Shown here: in pieces, positions 49,571-57,678 of the stretch
Position numbering within the stretch: position 1 is the first letter of the stretch
Layout: each line of letters begins with the position of its first letter
NCBI RefSeq assembly: GCF_033060595.1
Contig: NZ_CP133038.1
Coordinates: 2,713,082-2,777,081 of the forward strand
Source: Pyramidobacter sp. YE332
GTDB taxonomy: Bacteria; Synergistota; Synergistia; Synergistales; Dethiosulfovibrionaceae
DNA: 64,000 nt
Direction: 5' to 3'
The notes under the pieces: generated by a model
What the model was told of the DNA's origin: nothing
Seen by the model: the letters and a program-made list of their open reading frames with translations, nothing else
The model's database searches: none
Made by a program: the position numbers and the translations under genes

Positions 49571-50485
49571 TTAGTCCTGCTGCATCAGGTCGAGCAGCTT
49601 CAATTCGAGCACCTGCTCGTTGTGGAAGTCGTCGACCTGCAGGTAGTAGGCGGCGCTGTCGAGCATGGCGCCGGCGGGGATCATGCCGTAAACTTCGGTG
49701 CCGTTGACGGTGACGCCCCAGCGGGCCGCTTCCATGCGGATGAACTCGAGCACGCGGTACATGGCCGTTTTCTCGTAATCGACGAGATTCATGGAGACCT
49801 GAACGAGGCCTTTCTCGGGCAGGTCGACGCCCATGCCCTTGACGCAGGAGAAACCGCCGTTGCTGGCGCGGACGCGCTTGCCGATGATCTTGGCGATTTC
49901 CACGTTGGTGGTGTTGAGGTTGACGTTGAAGGCGACCAGGAACTTGCGCGCGCCGATGGCGGTGCCGCCCGCGGTGGGATGCAGCTCGTTGGGGCCAACG
50001 TCGGCGGCGCGGGTCGGGTCGGTCTTGACGAGCTCTTTCAGAGCTTCGTACTGGCCCTTGCGCACCTGCTCGAGGCGGGTGCGGTCGGGGCGCACGGACG
50101 ACGCTTCGTAATAGAACACAGGCACTTTCAGCTCGTCGTAGAAGCGCTGCGCGAACGTGTGCGACAACTCGACGCATTCGTCCATGGTGATGCCTTTGAT
50201 AGGCGTGAAGGGGATCACGTCGACGGCGCCCATGCGAGGATGCGCGCCCTTGTGGGTGTTCAGGTCGATGTTGGCGACGGCAACTCTGCCGGCCTCGATC
50301 AGGGCGTCGCAGATGGCGTTCGGTTCGCCGCAGAGCGAGACGACCAGACGGTTGTGGTCTTCGTCGGCACGGTAATCGAACAGATAGCAGCCTTTGCGGT
50401 TCTTGAACGGGGCGACGATCGCCTCGATGACGTCCTTGCGCCGTCCTTCACTGAAATTGGGGACGCATTCGATCAGTACAGACAT
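49571..50485 (-). CDS. ftcD: Glutamate formimidoyltransferase
   Basis: Transfers the formimino group of N-formimino-L-glutamate (FIGLU), the end product of histidine breakdown, to tetrahydrofolate and releases glutamate. 304 residues from ATG at 50485. Family blocks: LIECVPNFSEGRRKDVIEAI at the N-terminus, NIDLNTHKGAHPRMGAVDVI with the catalytic His region, GPNELHPTAGGTAIGARKFL, and MNLVDYEKTAMYRVLEFIRM. AGGAGG lies 11 nt before the ATG. fchA follows after 14 nt and completes the one-carbon step. With gltS nearby, the region links histidine/glutamate catabolism to folate one-carbon units. Confidence 0.94.
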   Translation of the reverse strand: MSVLIECVPNFSEGRRKDVIEAIVAPFKNRKGCYLFDYRADEDHNRLVVSLCGEPNAICDALIEAGRVAVANIDLNTHKGAHPRMGAVDVIPFTPIKGITMDECVELSHTFAQRFYDELKVPVFYYEASSVRPDRTRLEQVRKGQYEALKELVKTDPTRAADVGPNELHPTAGGTAIGARKFLVAFNVNLNTTNVEIAKIIGKRVRASNGGFSCVKGMGVDLPEKGLVQVSMNLVDYEKTAMYRVLEFIRMEAARWGVTVNGTEVYGMIPAGAMLDSAAYYLQVDDFHNEQVLELKLLDLMQQD

Positions 50486-50555
50486 GTGTGACAAAACCTC
50501 CTCGATTTTTACGAAAATACCTCCCGCCGTCGCGGGACGGCTGATTCAACCGATA

Positions 50556-51827
50556 TTACACCTCCGGCTCGGCCGCGGCCGCCGTCATCGCGGCGACTTC
50601 CTCGCGCAGCGGGCGCTCCACGTCGCGCTCCACGTCCAGCCCGAGCAGACGGCCGTCTTCCATGGTTTTGCGCCCGCCCACGTACACGTCGCGTACCATG
50701 CCGCTCCTGACGACTTGCAGGTCGGCCCAGCCGCCCACGCCGAGGGCGCCGATATATCCGGCGCCGAAGTCGAAGCGCTGGCGGCCGAAGCCTTCGATCA
50801 CCCGCGGATCGATCTCGCCGCGGTAGCGCGCCTTGAGGAACTCGCGCTCGCCCTGCACGTTCAGATCGTCGTTGCTGGCCTCGCCGTCGGTGCCGCACCA
50901 CAGAGGGATCCCCGAGGCCAGCAGCGCCGGCACGTCGGGGAAGCCCGTCTTGACGCGCGCGTTCATGCGCGCGTCGAGCACGACCTTCATGCCGTTGCGG
51001 GCAATGAGGCGGCGTTCTTCGTCGTCGAGCCAGCAGCAATCCGACAGGATCACGTGCGACAACGACGGCACGCGCCCCTCGTCGAGCAGGCGCTGCAAAA
51101 ACACCATCGGCCGGCAGCCGTGCCGCTTCAGCGACAGATCCACGTCGCCCCGATCCTCAGAAAGATGGAACTGCACGGGACGGCGCAGTTCCCAGCCCAG
51201 CGCGATGCCGCGCGCGATCGCGGCTTCCGTGGAGGCGTGCATGCTGTGCAGCGCCGGACAGATCATCAGCGCCTCGTCTTCGAGCGCCGTCAGCTCGCGC
51301 AGATACCGCTCCGCCGTTTCCGGCGTCTCGTAATAGGAGCGCTGCGAGGCTTTTTTGCCCGCGGAGGCGTCTTCGTTGACGACGTCGTAATTCATGCGGC
51401 CGAAGACCAAACGGATGCCTACCGACCGCGCCGCCGCCAGCACCTCGCGGTCCAGCTCGTTGCCGCGCCCGCCGTGCAGATAATAACTCGCCATCACGCT
51501 CGTCGTACCGAAAGCCATCATGCGCGCGAAGGCCCGCTCGCAGGCCAGACGCACCCGCCGCGGCGTCATCGCCGTGGAATAGCGGTAGATCGTGTGCCGG
51601 CACCACGTCCCGAGATCCCAGCTTTTGTCGGCGATATCGGTGTAGATCGACTGCTCGGGATGAGAATGGGCGTTGAAAAGCCCCGCCCGGATCACGGCGG
51701 CGTCCGACGGGCATTTGCCCGCGCCGCCGAGCGGCGTCAGTTCGGTCACGAGGCCGCGCTCGTCCCACCCGATCCGTCCGTAAAAGACCGACGCGCCGTC
51801 GTCGATCCAGCCCGTGAGCTGAACCAT
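50556..51827 (-). CDS. Amidohydrolase (cytosine deaminase / SAH deaminase-like)
   Basis: Metal-dependent hydrolase of 423 residues. The metal ligands are readable: FNAHSHPEQS (HxH of strand 1), QFHLSED (His of strand 5), HVILSDCCWLDDEE region (strand 6) and the GTDGEASNDDL motif with the catalytic Asp, typical of the ATZ/TRZ-SAH deaminase branch. It lacks the HTHLVFAG motif of imidazolonepropionase and the formiminoglutamate deiminase pattern, so the exact reaction is open. First gene of the ftcD-fchA operon (about 70 nt gap), so a nitrogen-releasing step in amino-acid or purine breakdown is likely. Start at 51827 chosen for AAGGAG spacing of 8; nearby GTG and ATG codons at 51836 and 51833 are too close to it. 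Confidence 0.82.
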   Translation of the reverse strand: MVQLTGWIDDGASVFYGRIGWDERGLVTELTPLGGAGKCPSDAAVIRAGLFNAHSHPEQSIYTDIADKSWDLGTWCRHTIYRYSTAMTPRRVRLACERAFARMMAFGTTSVMASYYLHGGRGNELDREVLAAARSVGIRLVFGRMNYDVVNEDASAGKKASQRSYYETPETAERYLRELTALEDEALMICPALHSMHASTEAAIARGIALGWELRRPVQFHLSEDRGDVDLSLKRHGCRPMVFLQRLLDEGRVPSLSHVILSDCCWLDDEERRLIARNGMKVVLDARMNARVKTGFPDVPALLASGIPLWCGTDGEASNDDLNVQGEREFLKARYRGEIDPRVIEGFGRQRFDFGAGYIGALGVGGWADLQVVRSGMVRDVYVGGRKTMEDGRLLGLDVERDVERPLREEVAAMTAAAAEPEV

Positions 51828-52058
51828 GGTCATCACTCCTTCGAAAAAATCTTTTTACGAAGTTCCGTTTTCCCGCGGCCGCCCTGAAATTTTTCGGTCA
51901 GGCGCGCCGCCGACACGTCCCTGTTGTCATTTAAACATTTTATTATCAACTATGCAAGTCTCCGGCCCTGCGCGGCTTTCCGCAACGAATGGCGTTTTCC
52001 TCGCCGGCGGCGCGGCGCGTTACCGCCTTTCAAGTGATTTTATGCCGTGAATTTTCCA

Positions 52059-52087
52059 TTGTATTGAATCTAACAATATGATAAAAT
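52059..52087 (+). promoter_or_regulatory. Promoter of gltS
   Basis: TTGTAT (52059-52064), 17 nt, TAAAAT (52082-52087), in an AT-rich gap between the divergent amidohydrolase and gltS genes. Confidence 0.6.
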
Positions 52088-52163
52088 TTTTTTCGATTTC
52101 AAGATTTCGATCCATTCGGACCGTGCGGCCCGAAAAATATCTTTTGATCCAGGAGTGATGTCA

Positions 52164-53423
52164 ATGTCGTGGAGTTTTGCCGAAAACGTTTTATCGCTCA
52201 AGTTCGACGCGCTGTGGACCACCGCCGTCGCCCTGCTGCTGCTCATCGTCGGCTATGGGCTGCGCCGCCGCCTGCGCTTTTTCGAAACGTTCTGCATCCC
52301 CGCGCCGGTCGTCGGCGGCCTGCTCATGGCCATCCTCGCCCTGGTCCTGCATCATAACGGCGGCGCCAGCGTCAAGTTCACCACCTCGCTGCAGTCGCCG
52401 ATGATGCTGGCCTTCTTCACCACCGTCGGCATCGGCGGCAGCTTGGCGCTGCTGCGGCGCGGCGGCAAGGCGCTGATCGTCTATCTGGTCTTCTGCTGGA
52501 TCCTCGCCGTCGTCCAGAACGGCGCGGGCGCGGCGCTGGCAAAGCTCTTCGGCATCCATCCCGCCCTCGGCGTCATGGCCGGAGCCGTCTCGCTCGAAGG
52601 CGGACACGGCGCGGCCGCTTCTTTCGGCCCTCTCACCGAAAATCTCGGCGTCGCCGGCGCGGCCGCCGTCGCCATCGCTTCCGCCACTTACGGCCTGATC
52701 GCCGGCGGCCTGCTCGGCGGCCCGATCTGCAAATGGCTGATCGACAAAAACCACGTCGACATCCAGGCCAGCGACGACGCCATCTATCAAAAGAGCGCCG
52801 CCGAAGTCATGCACGAGGGCGGCAACAGCGAGGTCACCGCCGACGGCTTCATGAAATCGCTGTGCCTCGTGCTCGTCATCATGGCGCTCGGCTCGCTGCT
52901 TTCCGGCTATATCGCCCGCTTCACCAAGGGAACGAACTTCAGCCTGCCCGGTTACGTCACCGCCATGTTCGTGGCCGTGATCTTCCGCAATCTCAACGAT
53001 CATCTCCATCTGGTCAAGATCAACACCCGCTGCGTCGACCTGATCAGCGACGTCGCTCTCGGCGTGTTCCTGACCATGGCGATGATGAGCCTGCGCATCT
53101 GGGATCTGTACGATCTGGTCCTGCCGCTGATGGGCATCCTGCTGTTCCAGACGCTGCTGATCGCGACGCTCGGCGCCCTCGTGCTGTTCCCGCTGCTGGG
53201 CAGGGATTACGACGCCGCCGTCATGTGCGCCGGCTTCGTCGGCCACGGTCTGGGCGCCACGCCCAACGCCGTCGCCAACATGGGGGCCGTCTGCGAACGC
53301 TACGGCGTGATGTCGCACAAGGCGTTCCTGATCGTGCCGCTCTGCGGCGCGGTGCTGATCGATCTGGTCGGGCTGCCCAACATCGTCTGGTTCATCAACT
53401 GGTGCACGGCCGCGGCCAAGTAA
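52164..53423 (+). CDS. gltS: Sodium/glutamate symporter
   Basis: GltS/ESS family inner-membrane protein, 419 residues, which imports glutamate with Na+. Hydrophobic helices include TTAVALLLLIVGYGL, VVGGLLMAILALVL, FTTVGIGGSLALL and the reentrant-loop signature GAVSLEGGHGAAASFGPLTE, repeated in inverted form in the second half (AGFVGHGLGATPNAVANMGA). The inverted repeat of two G-rich loops defines the family. Start at 52164 (AGGAG at 8 nt) is better than ATG or GTG 6-9 nt earlier. Divergent from the FIGLU-to-glutamate operon, so product and transporter are neighbours. Confidence 0.93.
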   Translation: MSWSFAENVLSLKFDALWTTAVALLLLIVGYGLRRRLRFFETFCIPAPVVGGLLMAILALVLHHNGGASVKFTTSLQSPMMLAFFTTVGIGGSLALLRRGGKALIVYLVFCWILAVVQNGAGAALAKLFGIHPALGVMAGAVSLEGGHGAAASFGPLTENLGVAGAAAVAIASATYGLIAGGLLGGPICKWLIDKNHVDIQASDDAIYQKSAAEVMHEGGNSEVTADGFMKSLCLVLVIMALGSLLSGYIARFTKGTNFSLPGYVTAMFVAVIFRNLNDHLHLVKINTRCVDLISDVALGVFLTMAMMSLRIWDLYDLVLPLMGILLFQTLLIATLGALVLFPLLGRDYDAAVMCAGFVGHGLGATPNAVANMGAVCERYGVMSHKAFLIVPLCGAVLIDLVGLPNIVWFINWCTAAAK

Positions 53424-53510
53424 CTCGGAATTTTTGGAATCCTGCAAGCACGCTTCGGCAGCAGAGGCACCTATGTCGGGTCTGGGTGACCCAAAAAGGA
53501 GATCGTCCAA

Positions 53511-54458
53511 TTGAGAAAAGCGGTATTTGCGATCCTGTCAGTCGTCATGTTCTGTCTGCCGGCATGCGGAACGGAGGAAGCCCCGAGGCATGCAGAGGCG
53601 CGCGCTGGGTTGAAGCCCAACGGCATCTGGCTGACTCCTTTCTATTATAAGAACAGCATCGACGGCTTCCACTCAAACGCTGGAACTTGGGACTCCGACA
53701 CCAAACTCTATGGCGTCACGTTGGGCTACAGCAAGCTCACTCCCGCAGGTCTGCTGGGGGCCGTTCTCAACCTCGGCAGGTACGACGCTCAAGGGAAAGG
53801 CAGGCTGACGGGCAGCAGCGCGGAGGGCAACGTCGCCGGCTTCGGTACGTTTTTCGGCACGCGGCTGGGCACGTGGAACGTCACGGCCAGCCTGTCGCAT
53901 CACTGGCTGGACGGCAATCTGCGCGGTTCGGTGCGCGGCATTCCTTTTCAGTCCGACGCGGTGAAGGCGCGCATTTTCACGGCGGGGCTGAAGGGGTCGT
54001 TTTTGGGGCTGCATCGTACAGGCAGTCTCAAGGTTACGCCATTTCTCGGCGTCAACTACGCCCATTACGGCGAGGACGCCTTTACTGTCTCGATAGCGGC
54101 TCGTCCCCTGATCGACACGGGCAGCGGCTCATTCAGCCAATGGACATTTCCTCTCGGGCTGCATTTGGACTGGGATGCCGCGCATACGCCGACGGGCTGG
54201 TCGCTCAGACCGTCGCTCGAGCTGGCTTACGTGCGCGCGGCCGGCGATGTGGACTTCCGCACCAAGCTGCGCCGCATATCGGGCGGCGCAGGCGCAGTGG
54301 ATTTCAACACGGCGATGGCCGACGAGAACAGTTTCCGCGCCTCTTTAAACCTCGAAGCTCAGAAAAAATGGTTTTCGCTGGGCGTCAAACTAAGCGGCAC
54401 GCTGAGTTCCCACCAGCACAGCTTCGGTGCCGCTCTGACGGGGAAGTGGCAGTTTTAG
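53511..54458 (+). CDS. Outer-membrane beta-barrel protein (autotransporter-type barrel)
   Basis: 315 residues starting at TTG (53511) with AAGGAG about 8 nt upstream. An N-terminal signal region (RKAVFAILSVVMFCLPACG) is followed by alternating amphipathic strands such as KLYGVTLGYSKLTPAGLLGA, GTWNVTASLSHHWLDGN and SLKVTPFLGVNYAHYGEDAF, ending in SFGAALTGKWQF. The C-terminal Phe is the usual BAM recognition residue. About 12 strands fit an isolated autotransporter beta-domain with almost no passenger. LPAC could be a weak lipobox. Function unknown. Follows gltS after 87 nt. Confidence 0.75.
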   Translation: MRKAVFAILSVVMFCLPACGTEEAPRHAEARAGLKPNGIWLTPFYYKNSIDGFHSNAGTWDSDTKLYGVTLGYSKLTPAGLLGAVLNLGRYDAQGKGRLTGSSAEGNVAGFGTFFGTRLGTWNVTASLSHHWLDGNLRGSVRGIPFQSDAVKARIFTAGLKGSFLGLHRTGSLKVTPFLGVNYAHYGEDAFTVSIAARPLIDTGSGSFSQWTFPLGLHLDWDAAHTPTGWSLRPSLELAYVRAAGDVDFRTKLRRISGGAGAVDFNTAMADENSFRASLNLEAQKKWFSLGVKLSGTLSSHQHSFGAALTGKWQF

Positions 54459-54523
54459 TTTTTCGCTTCCCGGCTGAAAAAACAGACGACGGGCATCGTT
54501 TTCCAAGACCCGTGAAGCACTGA

Positions 54524-54653
54524 TACTAATTCTTGATAGAAAGTATTAACATAGTTTCCCGGGCGCTGCGGGGGAGTTCAGTCGCTCAGGACTATTTCGA
54601 CCGCTGTACGGTCTGCGCAGCTCGCTTTATGAATCTCCCCCGCAGCGCCTCTG
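54524..54653 (+). repeat. Structured ~130-bp repeat, left copy
   Basis: Begins TACTAATTCTTGATAGAAAG, continues TATTAACATAGTTT, then GGCGCTGCGGGGGAG pairs with CTCCCCCGCAGCGCC about 70 nt later, closing a long hairpin with an inner CGCTGTACGG region. The same element occurs inverted at 56963-57089. Together they bracket a 2.3-kb two-gene cassette. Confidence 0.85.
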
Positions 54654-54680
54654 TATTCGGCATTTTAATTGAGAAATAGT

Positions 54681-54785
54681 ATGGGGATCTTTGATTGGAT
54701 CAAGAACCGCGAGTCCTTCGCCGTTTCCGCCGCGCCTCGGGACTCCTCCCGTCACATGACAAAAATGCCCGGCGCTAACGGTTGA
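54681..54785 (+). CDS. Small open frame, 34 codons, unknown
   Basis: ATG at 54681 opens MGIFDWIKNRESFAVSAAPR and stops within a terminator-like hairpin. The opening resembles the N-terminus of small cytoplasmic or phage-type proteins (MGIFD.IK), so it may be a remnant of a longer gene. No clear ribosome site is visible. Low confidence. Confidence 0.25.
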   Translation: MGIFDWIKNRESFAVSAAPRDSSRHMTKMPGANG

Positions 54786-54810
54786 CATGTTAGCGTCGGG
54801 CATTTATTTC
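54763..54810. terminator. Terminator-like hairpin in the cassette
   Basis: AAATGCCCG and CGGGCATTT plus CGCTAAC/GTTAGCG form a two-part stem around GGTTGACAT, with A and T runs outside. Confidence 0.65.
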
Positions 54811-55051
54811 ACTCCGCGCGGAAAGAAAAACTTTCCGCCGCCTCTTTTTTTCATGGCGGCGTCCCGTGGGACGTGGGAGGCCGCTCTTGTTTTCGATTTA
54901 CTCGGTGTTCAGCAAAACCGCGGTGGCGCGCTCGGTCACTTCCGCCTCGAGCGGGTTGTTCGGCGCGTCGTCAAAAACCGCGCCGGCGCCATTTTTCGGG
55001 GAGTTGCTCTTGGCCTGAAAAATGTTTTTATGTCTTGGCAGATACGACGAA

Positions 55052-55537
55052 TCATCTTTCTCTTTTTGCAGAAAATTCCCGCAGCGCCTCCAGCGACAGA
55101 TGTACATAATTCCGCCGCGGATCCGGCAGCACGGAACGAAAACCAAGCCGCCGCGCCAGCGCGCAGAAACGCGCTTGTTCGCGGGCGCCGATCGCCACGT
55201 CGGCCGCCTGGCCGGTCAGATGCCGGCTATGCGGCACGCCGCCGACGCGGGCGTTATGGCGGGGGCAGCGCCGCCCGCTGGTAAAGGTCAGGCGCTTTTT
55301 CCAGCTCGCCTGAAGCTCTGCCAGCTTCTTCAAAAAAACGGCGTCCATGCCTGCCGCGCCACAGCAGCGGCAGCACAGCGATTCCATCTGGCGGGCGTCC
55401 AGTTCCGCCAGAGCCGGCAGCATGCGGCTCGCTTCCGCTGTCGCCTTCGGGCGGCGCCCCGGCGTGCCGCCCGATTCTCCCGTCAAAAGCGGGACCACGA
55501 GCGCCGCCAGAGCGACCAGCAGCTTCCACACCTCCAT
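55052..55537 (-). CDS. M15-family peptidase (D-Ala-D-Ala carboxypeptidase/endolysin-like)
   Basis: 161 residues. The N-terminal helix EVWKLLVALAALVVPLL is a membrane anchor or signal. The zinc site follows in Peptidase_M15_3 order: HSRHLTGQAADVAI (His, Asp) and NYVHLSLE (second His). Such enzymes trim peptidoglycan cross-bridges; many are phage endolysins, others are host enzymes. Start chosen for an ideal AAGGAGGTGAT site 5 nt upstream. It lies inside the cassette bounded by inverted 130-bp repeats and is divergent from the hydrolase gene. Confidence 0.78.
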   Translation of the reverse strand: MEVWKLLVALAALVVPLLTGESGGTPGRRPKATAEASRMLPALAELDARQMESLCCRCCGAAGMDAVFLKKLAELQASWKKRLTFTSGRRCPRHNARVGGVPHSRHLTGQAADVAIGAREQARFCALARRLGFRSVLPDPRRNYVHLSLEALREFSAKRER

Positions 55538-55830
55538 CACGATCACCTCCTTCCGCGTGAAGTCCTCGCACGAGGGCAATATAAAAGAGTGCATTTCGAA
55601 CGATATAAATACAAACAGATCGATCAAAACGACGCGAACCGACAGTGCCGCACAAGGCAAAACGCGGCGAAAGCCCGGAGATGAAAGGCGGGGGAACGGA
55701 TTTCTTGCGTTGATTTTTTCGCCATCATCAGGTATCATCACTTTCAAATAATACAGAGCCGCCGTGCAAGCCGTTTTTACGGTGGCGTGGCGCGCGGTGG
55801 GAAATCAAATATGACCAAGGGGGAATCAGG

Positions 55831-56921
55831 ATGAAAGGACTCAAAAGGCAGCTACTGATAGGGGCGGCACTCGTCGTTGTGCTCGCCGGCGTCGCCGGAG
55901 GCGTTTACGGCACACGGCTGAAGACGGTCGCGTCGATCCGGCGCATCACTTCTTACGACTCCGGCTACAATCTCTACCGTATGAACGTCGCGTACGACTA
56001 CCGTCTCGACGATGTCATCGCGTCCGGCATCGCCGACGACCAATCGATCGTCGACGCTACGATGTCGGAAGCGCTTCCTTTCCTGCCGCTGCGCCTCAAG
56101 GCGCCGAATGCGCTTTCAGCGTCAAGAGCGCCGACGGCGACGCGCTGATGGGGCGAAACTACGATTTCAAAAACAACACTTCGGCGATGCTGGTCTACGC
56201 AACGCTGAAAGACGGCTACAAATCGGTCGCTTTCGCCGCGCTTGACAACCTCATGGCCAATGCTCCCGATCAAAGCCTCAAAGCCAAACTCTCATGCCTG
56301 GCCGCTCCCTTCGTCTGTCTCGACGGCGTCAACGAAAAGGGCGTCTCCATCGCAGTGCTGACGCTCGACAGCCCGCCGACGCGCCAGCACACCGGCAAGC
56401 CTGTCATCGCCACCACGCTGGCCATTCGCCTCGTGCTCGACAAGGCGGCCAGCACCGCCGAGGCGGTCAAGCTGCTGGAAGCTTACGACATGTTCGCCAC
56501 CAGCGGACGCGATTATCATTTCTACATCACCGATGCCGCCGGCGACGGCCGCGTCGTCGAGTTCGACTGTCTCGACGAAAAGCGTCCGCTTGTCGCCACG
56601 CCCATGCGCGCCATCACGAATTTTTACGCGCTCTACAAGGACAAAGTGCTGCCCTATCAGAAGAACGGCGTATTCGGACGCGGCCGCGAGCGCTACGACA
56701 CCATCGAGAAGATCCTTACCGAGCACGAGAACAACGTCACGCCGCAGATCGCCTGGAAAGCCCTCATCGACGCCTCGCAGGCTCCCAAAGAGGGGGACGT
56801 GACCAGCAACACGCAGTGGTCCGTCCTTTACAACAACACGCAGTTGACCGCCGAGATCGCGATCCGCCGCGACTGGCAGACCGTACACACCTACAGTCTG
56901 AAGACAAACGAACTCCAATAA
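55831..56921 (+). CDS. Linear-amide C-N hydrolase (choloylglycine hydrolase / penicillin acylase family), one frameshift
   Basis: Ntn-hydrolase of about 363 residues with an N-terminal membrane or signal segment (LLIGAALVVVLAGVAGGVYG). The catalytic block is clear in the second frame: Cys-Ala-Phe-Ser-Val-Lys-Ser-Ala-Asp-Gly then ALMGRNYDF, matching the C-x-F...DG...GRNxDF pattern of bile-salt hydrolases and penicillin V acylases. VCLDGVNEKGVSIAVL and HFYITDAAGDGRVVEFD follow. The frame breaks next to that Cys: CCG-AATGC at 56104-56111 needs one more G (CCGGAATGC). Both units share it. Exported position fits amide hydrolysis outside the cytoplasm, for example of bile acids, acyl-amino acids or signal lactones. 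Substrate unknown. Confidence 0.8.
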
Positions 56922-56962
56922 CCTGCCGACGGAGCCTGATATTATTTCTTACTTAAAAAGCC

Positions 56963-57089
56963 GAACGCAAGAGCGCTGCGGGGAGAGATTCACAAAGCGA
57001 GCTGCGCAGCAGTCGAGCTCCTTCTGAGCGACTGAATTCCCCCGCGGCGCCCAGAAAACTATGTTAATACTTTCTATCAAGAATTAGTA
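56963..57089 (-). repeat. Structured ~130-bp repeat, right copy
   Basis: Inverted relative to 54524-54653. Read on the minus strand the first 34 nt are identical to that copy, and the hairpin arms GGGCGCCGCGGGGGA and CCCCGCAGCGC are conserved while the inner loop has diverged. Confidence 0.85.
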
Positions 57090-57133
57090 CGAAGGATTAT
57101 GAAGGGCTTCTTTATCCGTGCCTGAAAACGAAC

Positions 57134-57178
57134 GCAGGGCGGAGCGAACGGGTATCGTTCGCTCCGCCCTGCGTTTTC
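57134..57178 (-). terminator. Terminator after the zinc-ribbon gene
   Basis: AACGCAGGGCGGAGCGAAC and its complement form a perfect 19-bp stem around a 7-nt loop, about 100 nt past the zinc-ribbon stop. Confidence 0.75.
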
Positions 57179-57275
57179 GGAAGGTCGGCAGATTCTTCGC
57201 AGCGGCGGCGTTCCACGCGGAACACCGCCGCTCGACGTTTCTGTTTTTCCCGGCGCCGCGGCGGACTGATTTCCT

Positions 57276-57638
57276 CTATCGGCCGAAGAGCGCCGCAATC
57301 TGCTTGACGGTGTCGTCGAAAACGACGCTGAAAGGTTCGCCGGCGAAGAGGCGCTGGAAGGGGACTCGGCTTGCGGGGAAGAAGTAGCCCACCGCGGCCA
57401 CGGCAACGACAACGACAGCCAGCCAGAACCAGAAGCGGCTCTTCCGCGGCGCTGTGTCCTTTTTCGGCGCCACGACCGCGGCGGCTTCGTCAACGCGCAC
57501 GCGCTTGGGATCGGTCTGCAGAGGCGTCTTCACGACGGGCTTGGGCTGTTCGACGGGACGGGTCGCACCGCAGTAGGGGCAAAAGTGCTGCTCGTCGTTT
57601 TCGAACTTCTTTCCGCAGGATGTGCAGTAAATTGCCAT
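57276..57638 (-). CDS. Zinc-ribbon single-span membrane protein
   Basis: 120 residues. An N-terminal zinc ribbon has Cys5/Cys8 and Cys20/Cys23 (YCTSCGKKF...FCPYCGA), then a Pro/charged linker, one transmembrane helix (FWFWLAVVVVAVAAVGYFF, about 70-90) and a short outside tail. Such proteins are common and mostly uncharacterised. AAAGGAG 8 nt before the ATG at 57638. Same strand as the DUF4428 gene (40 nt gap), so co-transcribed downstream of it. Confidence 0.75.
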   Translation of the reverse strand: MAIYCTSCGKKFENDEQHFCPYCGATRPVEQPKPVVKTPLQTDPKRVRVDEAAAVVAPKKDTAPRKSRFWFWLAVVVVAVAAVGYFFPASRVPFQRLFAGEPFSVVFDDTVKQIAALFGR

Positions 57639-57678
57639 TCTCATCTCTCCTTTGAAGTGATGCCGGCCAAACTGGCTT

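Noticed and set aside
50556..51827. Imidazolonepropionase (hutI) or formiminoglutamate deiminase (hutF) for the amidohydrolase
   Set aside because: The HTHLVFAG motif of HutI and the HutF pattern are absent; GTDGEASND points to the SAH deaminase/ATZ branch.
57205..57230. GTTCCACGCGGAACACC as a third parS site
   Set aside because: The central CACGTG is CACGCG, which breaks the essential core, and it lies next to ordinary GC-rich sequence.
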